A stretch of DNA of 64,000 nt. It comes from Flexithrix dorotheae DSM 6795. GTDB lineage: Bacteria > Bacteroidota > Bacteroidia > Cytophagales > Flammeovirgaceae. Of this stretch, positions 59,409 to 64,000 are shown piece after piece; position 1 is the first letter of the stretch; every line of letters begins with the position of its first letter. The notes under the pieces are model-generated. The model had not been told where the DNA came from. It searched no databases and saw only the letters and a list, made by a program, of their open reading frames with translations. The position numbers were made by a program, and so were the translations under genes. The DNA is taken from positions 1-64,000 of the forward strand of contig NZ_KB903444.1 in NCBI RefSeq assembly GCF_000379765.1. The letters are read 5' to 3'.

Positions 59409-60335
59409 TCAAGGGGTAAAAGTCAGAATATATTTTTTCTCTCTTAAATTCGTCTCCCCTACTTCCACATTGGAAATGAGATCGAGTTTTTGGGCAATAT
59501 CAAATGCTTTCTGAATCGTATCTTTTATCCTTCCGGTATTTCTGTTTTTCACCAGATTCTCCAGCTTCATCAGTTTGTAAATTTTGGAATAGCTATATTC
59601 CACTTTGCCATCTTTGGAGCAATGTTTGGCCTGGAACAGACACTTTATAAAAAGTTCAACCCCGGCATTTGGCCTTCCGGTAGTCACTTTCCTGATTTGC
59701 TTGTTGATATCCGAAGGAATATGGAAATACCTGTTTTGATAGTTTTTTGATTTATCGAAATTGAAAAACAGTCCTTCCACTGTAATCTTGAAAAGATTAG
59801 GATTCTTTTTATCGATCTTATGAATTTCCACCAGTTTGGAAATGGTCAGGTTATCATCTTCTACAATGAGGAACTTTTTATCATTAAGACTGAAAAAGGC
59901 TTTTTTCACCAACTCCCGTTGCTTACCCCTGGTCTCCCCTATTCCCATCACTTTGTAAACACTTGGCAGGTCCACTTCAAAATAAGCACGGTTAATTTTA
60001 TCCCAGTAATAAAGCTCTCCTTTAGATTTGGCAAACTGCGCCAGTATTACCACTGCAGTCAATACCCTAACCTCATTAGCCGTAATTTCTTTTGAAATCT
60101 GCTTCATGAGTGGAGCCGGTAATTCTTTCTCTATTTCCTGTGGAAAATAAATATGGTAACTCTCCCCTCCCTGCTCAATATTTTTTAATAATTCATCTAT
60201 AGATGTATTTACAATATTGATGACCCGCTTATTTATTTTTCCTTGTCTATCAAATATTGTTAACTGGCTTTTCTCTATTTGCTGACCAGTTTCAATATTG
60301 AGTAACTGATTCGAATAATTTACCTTTGTTGTCAT
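59409..60335 (-). CDS. Putative plasmid replication initiator (winged-helix Rep type)
   Basis: The 308-residue protein has two helical segments with a winged-helix look (ITANEVRVLTAVVILAQF near 85-102 and YSYSKIYKLMKLENLVKN near 245-262), the layout of iteron-binding Rep_3/RepB-type initiators. It is close to a large iteron array and to parAB, which strongly supports the role. The start is ATG with AGGAG directly before it, unusual in Bacteroidota and with no spacer. Similarity to known Rep families was judged by eye and is moderate. It would bind the iterons and open the origin. Confidence 0.62.
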   Translation of the reverse strand: MTTKVNYSNQLLNIETGQQIEKSQLTIFDRQGKINKRVINIVNTSIDELLKNIEQGGESYHIYFPQEIEKELPAPLMKQISKEITANEVRVLTAVVILAQFAKSKGELYYWDKINRAYFEVDLPSVYKVMGIGETRGKQRELVKKAFFSLNDKKFLIVEDDNLTISKLVEIHKIDKKNPNLFKITVEGLFFNFDKSKNYQNRYFHIPSDINKQIRKVTTGRPNAGVELFIKCLFQAKHCSKDGKVEYSYSKIYKLMKLENLVKNRNTGRIKDTIQKAFDIAQKLDLISNVEVGETNLREKKYILTFTP

Positions 60336-60502
60336 CTCCTTTGGTTAAAAAATAAATAAAAGCTAGTGCTTCAGCCACTAATTTTCTTCATTATTTGATG
60401 ATGTGGGAATGTGTCTTTTAATGACTCTTTCATTTATTCTATAATTTGGTTTTAGTCCCACTAGTCTGCCTAATCTGATTTTGGATGGAAAAAAATGCTA
60501 TA

Positions 60503-60703
60503 TCAATTATTAATTGCCTCACAAATCCGAAGCATTTCAATTGCAGAAAATTCCTTTCGCTTCATTTTCCTGCTAAATGAGCTTTGAGGAATCCCACTTT
60601 TCTTAGCTACAAAATTTCCTGATAGACCATAAGCCTTTAAAATGGTTGGAAGTTCCTTCTGGAGTTCAAAAAACTCTTCGGCAATTTTCGTATTAACTCT
60701 CAA
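60503..60703 (-). CDS. Small XRE-type helix-turn-helix regulator
   Basis: The 66-residue protein has a Cro/CI-type HTH (NFVAKKSGIPQSSFSRKMKR) with the following helix (EMLRICEAINN). It starts at TTG, right after an in-frame stop, so no longer form is possible. It lies between the Rep-like gene and the iteron array. It may control rep expression or copy number; that is inference. Confidence 0.65.
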   Translation of the reverse strand: MRVNTKIAEEFFELQKELPTILKAYGLSGNFVAKKSGIPQSSFSRKMKRKEFSAIEMLRICEAINN

Positions 60704-60897
60704 TTTCTACTAATTATTGATTAAAACTTACCCAAATATAGATAACCATTTATCTTTTCAAAGTTTTTTTACCAAAATATGGGTTAAAATACTGGTTTAT
60801 TCAAAAAAGGACACCTTTGACGAACTAATGGACACTTTTGACGAAGTGTTGGACACCTTTGACGAAACAAAATTTTGCAACTCATCCCCGTTTTGAT

Positions 60898-60979
60898 TGA
60901 CGAAGAAGCGTACACCTTTGACGAATGAGGGACACTTTTGACGCAATCCATAATCATTAAAAAAAGGACACCTTTGACG
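60898..60979 (+). repeat. Copy A of an internal duplication in the iteron array
   Basis: This stretch of about 82 bp, holding several iterons and the spacer AATCCATAATCATT, is repeated nearly unchanged at 61149-61229. The offset is 251 bp, with a few mismatches and one 1-bp indel. Confidence 0.85.
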
Positions 60980-61148
60980 ATACTATTGGACACCTTTGAC
61001 GAAGGTTTTTACATCTAATTAGCATAATCCCAAATGGGTTTGACGCAGATCGGACACTTTTGACGATAGGAAATAATGCCTAAATAAGCCATTCAGGACA
61101 CCTTTGACGAATTTTTCATACAGTTTTCTACCTGATGCAGGACACTTT

Positions 61149-61229
61149 TGACGAAGAGGTGTACACCTTTGACGAATGAGGGACACTTTTGACGCAATCC
61201 ATAATCATTGAATAAGGACACCTTTGACG
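61149..61229 (+). repeat. Copy B of an internal duplication in the iteron array
   Basis: The partner of the stretch at 60898-60979, holding the same iteron order and the same non-iteron spacer. Confidence 0.85.
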
Positions 61230-61559
61230 CACTTAAAAATTGGAAATAACGGACACCTTTGACGCAAAAGCTTTCCTTCCAACTTTTATAATCCCAATCT
61301 ATTTATGTAGAAGCAAACTAGAACTTTTTAGTTTGACGCGAATACCTGTCTTAATTGATTCCAGAGAAGCTTCCACATTTTATACTGGACACTTTTGACG
61401 CATAGTCCAATTTCTATAACTTTGAGCAGGCAAAGGAGTTCACTTTTGACGCAATTCAGGACACTATTGACGCGAATCAGGACACTATTGACGTAAAAAC
61501 GAACACCTTTGACGAAAAAGCGGACACCTTTGACCTCTTCCAATCTTGTAACTAACTGA

Positions 61560-61675
61560 TTATCAATATTTAGTATGCTTTGTTACGAGTGTATAACTTA
61601 TATAAATTATAGAATTAGTATAATTTATAAAGAAGCATAACTTTTTTACTAAAATTTATGCTTCCCAAAAACAGA
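61560..61675. other. AT-rich stretch with inverted repeat beside the iterons (candidate unwinding element / operator)
   Basis: Directly right of the last iteron is a strongly AT-rich stretch. It includes an exact 9-bp inverted repeat, GAAGCATAA (61632-61640) and TTATGCTTC (61656-61664). AT-rich DNA beside iterons is where Rep-bound origins usually open. The inverted repeat could instead be an operator or terminator for the next gene. No exact DnaA box was found by eye. Confidence 0.4.
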
Positions 61676-61748
61676 ATTATGTATAGAGCGGTTAAACTTA
61701 TCTTTCTTTTTCCTTAATTTCGTAAAAACGGTGATTTAATTGAAGAAA

Positions 61749-62414
61749 ATGGAATTAATAAAGATTTACAATGGCAGATTGGTTAATGCCAGAGAGCTCC
61801 ACACTTTTCTGGAAGTAAAATCCCGGTTCAACGACTGGATCAATAATAGAATAAAAAAGTACAGTTTTGAGGAGGGAAAGGCTTTTACTAAAATTTTAGT
61901 AAAAGGAACAGGAGGTAGAAATGGTTATGATTTCATGCTTACGCTAAACATGGCCAAGCAACTTTGCATGGTAGAAAACAATGAAAAAGGAAATGAGGCC
62001 CGGCAATATTTCATTAAATGCGAAGAAACCCTAAAGGAGCTGGCTAACAACAAAAGGCTGGAAGCATTCTTAAAACTTGAAGCGACAAAAGAAAAGTTAT
62101 TAAAGAATATTGAAAATTACGGTGGCACCCAATCGGATTATTTCCAGATAGATTATGCTGGCCGAAAAGTGTTGTTCAATGGAGAACCACTTGAAGATGA
62201 AGAATTGCCTACATTATTATTAAAAGGTCGTGACTTTGCTACTGAGGTAACTAATGTGAATTTTAAAGAGGGAATTGATTTTGAGTTTTTGGAAAATATC
62301 AATAAAAGATCGCATAGTGAAATCAGGAAAATTGTGATAGAAAACACCAGCCAGGAGCCTGAGAAATTTAAGCCTGAAGAAAGTATTAAAAAACTGAAAA
62401 AAGGAGAAGAGTGA
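61749..62414 (+). CDS. AntA-type antirepressor-like DNA-binding protein
   Basis: Residues about 1-98 match the AntA/AntB antirepressor domain of phages: KIYNGRLVNARELHTFLEVKSRF-type start, then FNDWINNRIKKYSF, DFMLTLNMAKQLCM and EARQYFIKCEETLKEL. The rest (about 99-221) is acidic with no family I recognise. I chose the ATG at 61749 (MELIKIYNG) over a TTG 9 bases upstream. The gene faces away from the iterons, with parB convergent on its other side. It may act in replicon regulation or be left from a phage. Confidence 0.75.
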   Translation: MELIKIYNGRLVNARELHTFLEVKSRFNDWINNRIKKYSFEEGKAFTKILVKGTGGRNGYDFMLTLNMAKQLCMVENNEKGNEARQYFIKCEETLKELANNKRLEAFLKLEATKEKLLKNIENYGGTQSDYFQIDYAGRKVLFNGEPLEDEELPTLLLKGRDFATEVTNVNFKEGIDFEFLENINKRSHSEIRKIVIENTSQEPEKFKPEESIKKLKKGEE

Positions 62415-62466
62415 TGTTGATGAGGGAAAGAACAGGGAATGAATAAAATATATGAGGGTTGAGAAA

Positions 62467-62502
62467 GAACTGGAAACGAACAGATAAATTCATTTCCAGT
62501 TC
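62467..62502. terminator. Inverted repeat between convergent antA-like and parB genes
   Basis: A perfect 10-bp stem, GAACTGGAAA (62467-62476) and TTTCCAGTTC (62493-62502), with a 16-nt loop lies between the 3' ends of two convergent genes. A terminator is the likeliest role, although the T-run is poor. A partition site cannot be excluded. Confidence 0.5.
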
Positions 62503-62515
62503 CTTAGTAGTGTTA

Positions 62516-63385
62516 TTATAACTTTTCTTCAAGTAACTTTCTTAGTTTTTTAAGTTCTGTTTCCAGGTTAGCCGTAATTTTCAGGTTATCTGATTTATCC
62601 CCGAGCTTTTCGGTAAGGGAAATAATTTTCTTTTTTGCTTTTTCAAGTGCCAGACCTGTAGGATTAGAAGAAGCGGAAACAGGTTTCTCTTTTTTAATCA
62701 ATTTCGAAATTTCATTTTCATCCTGAATCGCCTCAATTTTCTCCACCCTTGATAATGCCTGAATATCGCTCTTTTTCACTTTTACATCACCCTTTAGAAT
62801 ACCGTCTTTCAGTTCCTGGTTAACCTCCCCTATTTTCTGAAGACCTGAGGCATATTGTGCATCTCTCTTTATGGTTTTAGGGCTTACTTTAAATTCCTGA
62901 GCCAGTTTATCAGCAGTTTCTAACTTCAGGTCATTTTGACCCGAAGTTAAATCTGTCCGTTGTCCCTGAGATTTTTCGTTTACATACCTGAGGCCTCTCA
63001 AATAACTTTGCTGCTCAGGCGTAAGGTTTCTTCTGGAAAGCTGGTTATTAATCATATAGTTTTTCACTTCTTCATTATCTTCGAAGTGAAGCAACTTCAC
63101 ATTAAAGTCCAGTCCGTGTTTGGTGCAAATTTTATATCTGTTGTGGCCATCCACCAGCAGGTATTCATTTCCTTTTTCCCAAACAAGCAGGGCATCTCTA
63201 CATCCATGTTGAAGAATGTTTTCCTCAAGTGATTGAAATTCTTCTGTTTTTAGTGGCGGAATCAGATTAAGGAATTCAGGTAAAATGGTAATGTTTTCCT
63301 TTATTCCTTCAGTCTTTATTATTTTTTTATTTTGTTTTAAAACGCCCTGGTTTAAGGATTTAAATAAGTCTTTTTTCTTTGCCAT
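62516..63385 (-). CDS. parB: ParB/Spo0J family partition protein
   Basis: The 289-residue protein has a ParB N-terminal CTPase-like domain (IPPLKTEEFQSLEENI; LLVDGHNRYKIC, where most members have an ERR-type box), then a helix-turn-helix region (LETADKLAQEFKVSPKTIKRDA near 155-176) and a C-terminal coiled coil. The start has AGGAG five bases upstream of the ATG. It follows parA with a 12-bp gap on the minus strand. It would bind parS sites to segregate the replicon; no clear parS was found by eye. Confidence 0.85.
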   Translation of the reverse strand: MAKKKDLFKSLNQGVLKQNKKIIKTEGIKENITILPEFLNLIPPLKTEEFQSLEENILQHGCRDALLVWEKGNEYLLVDGHNRYKICTKHGLDFNVKLLHFEDNEEVKNYMINNQLSRRNLTPEQQSYLRGLRYVNEKSQGQRTDLTSGQNDLKLETADKLAQEFKVSPKTIKRDAQYASGLQKIGEVNQELKDGILKGDVKVKKSDIQALSRVEKIEAIQDENEISKLIKKEKPVSASSNPTGLALEKAKKKIISLTEKLGDKSDNLKITANLETELKKLRKLLEEKL

Positions 63386-63397
63386 TAATGCTCCTGA

Positions 63398-64000
63398 TTA
63401 TTCGTTTGATAAAATCTCCTCAGCTAGATTCATGTAGTCCATTGCTCCGTGGGAATTTTTATCATAGGAAAAAATATCCGTTTGAGCAGATTGTGCCTCT
63501 GTTAATGCTACATTCTCTCTAATCATGGTTTCAAAAATGTTAAAACCAGGAAGAGATTCTTTGATGTAGTCCATATTGCTTTGATGAACCACCAGTCTTT
63601 TTTTCACCAGAGTAAAAACTATTCCCTCTATCTTCAAATCTTCGTTTATTTCTTCCTGCACTTTTTCAATAGTGGAAAGAATTTTATCCAATCCTTTAAT
63701 CGCTGAAATTTCCGGTTGAAGGGTGATCAGGCAACTATTGGCAGCCACCATGGCACTGGTAGTAAAAATATTAAGCGCGGGAGGACAGTCTATCAGGATA
63801 TAGTCATATTTATCTACCACTGGTCGGATTGATTTATTCAACCTGTTAAACCCACCAATGGTTTGCACTAAGTCTAAATCGGCTCCGGCAAGTTCCAGAT
63901 CACTTGGGGCAATATCAAGGTTATCATCAACTTTGAAAATGGGCAGCGGTTCTTCATTCAATAAAGAATTTACCACCTGTCTTTCAGGTTCATCCAAACC
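63398..64000 (-). CDS. parA: ParA family partition ATPase (partial, N-terminus beyond right edge)
   Basis: The visible 199-200 residues are the C-terminal part of a ParA/Soj ATPase: DYILIDCPPALN (Walker B, after about 80 visible residues), LITLQPEISAIKGLDKIL and the helix set up to the stop. The segment DLDIAPSDLELAGADLDL, typical of the ParA middle, is visible at the beginning (as NLDIAPSDLELAG). The Walker A lysine region lies outside the window. It is upstream of parB in the same operon. Confidence 0.88.
   Translation of the reverse strand, partial: GLDEPERQVVNSLLNEEPLPIFKVDDNLDIAPSDLELAGADLDLVQTIGGFNRLNKSIRPVVDKYDYILIDCPPALNIFTTSAMVAANSCLITLQPEISAIKGLDKILSTIEKVQEEINEDLKIEGIVFTLVKKRLVVHQSNMDYIKESLPGFNIFETMIRENVALTEAQSAQTDIFSYDKNSHGAMDYMNLAEEILSNE

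Larger units (their letters stand above)
60809..61536 (+). repeat. Iteron array, about 23 direct repeats (candidate replication origin)
   Basis: The consensus is GGACACYTTTGACGM (15 bp), all in the same direction. Copies start at 60809, 60830, 60851, 60889 (weak), 60910, 60930, 60966, 60988, 61032 (weak), 61052, 61096, 61140, 61161, 61181, 61216, 61251, 61325 (weak), 61387, 61438, 61459, 61480, 61501 and 61522. Most neighbours are 20-22 bp apart, two helical turns, so bound proteins would line up on one face. The most conserved core is TTTGACG. The array lies between the XRE gene and the AntA gene. Iterons of this kind are bound by Rep initiators. Confidence 0.92.

Noticed and set aside
60784..60993. 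69-codon minus-strand frame across the iterons
   Set aside because: The translated RQRCP/RQKCP pattern is just the iterons read backwards; not a gene.
60809..61536. Possible CRISPR array
   Set aside because: Repeats are 15 bp with uneven 5-50 bp spacers and no cas genes; the pattern fits iterons.
61328..61543. 71-codon minus-strand frame across the iterons
   Set aside because: Repeated VKGVRF/VNSVL units are the iterons themselves; no start signal.

Overview
The window is an AT-rich stretch of a Bacteroidota genome, most like a marine Cytophagales-type member. This is inferred from the type IX secretion (T9SS) C-terminal domains, a PorP/SprF protein, Bacteroidota-style Wza and Wzc proteins, and the rarity of Shine-Dalgarno sequences. 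The right end carries a replication and partition module: a Rep-like protein, an array of about 23 iterons, an XRE regulator, an AntA-type antirepressor, ParB and ParA. The molecule is therefore probably a large plasmid or chromid. No rRNA, tRNA, CRISPR array or insertion sequence was recognised.

Layout. Positions 1-4340 (minus) hold the N-terminal part of a very large secreted beta-propeller/Kelch/Ig-like protein that runs off the left edge. Positions 5117-21254 are a surface polysaccharide locus. It has an asparagine-synthetase-like gene (minus) divergent from a long plus-strand operon: Wza-like exporter, Wzc-like tyrosine kinase, Wzx flippase, Wzy-type polymerase, three GT4 glycosyltransferases and five different sulfotransferase-like proteins. 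This composition predicts a heavily sulfated exopolysaccharide or capsule. Two exported formylglycine-type sulfatases follow directly (21395-24774).

Positions 25282-42532 are a mixed region: an AsmA-like protein, a TlpA-type thioredoxin and a Cys-rich lipoprotein. Next come a DUF1501 / planctomycete-type cytochrome (DUF2231-PSCyt1-DUF1549-DUF1553) pair, a Tat-exported Gfo/Idh/MocA oxidoreductase, a GH92 alpha-mannosidase and an endonuclease/exonuclease/phosphatase-family protein. A small operon of an ECF sigma factor, a small helical protein and a ClpP-like protease follows, then a sugar porter. Sulfatases, DUF1501/PSD1, oxidoreductase and GH92 together suggest breakdown of sulfated or mannose-containing glycans, although no SusC/SusD pair is present.

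Positions 42825-58868 encode a surface/T9SS set: a 3398-residue LamG protein with a type A sorting domain, a 1426-residue protein of 12 cadherin-like repeats with a type B (gliding-associated) C-terminus, and a PorP/SprF protein with an unusual SPOR-like extension. The two large proteins share a roughly 110-residue module. Positions 59409-64000 are the replicon-maintenance module. ParA is cut by the right edge.

All functions are assigned by reading translated motifs; no database search was run.
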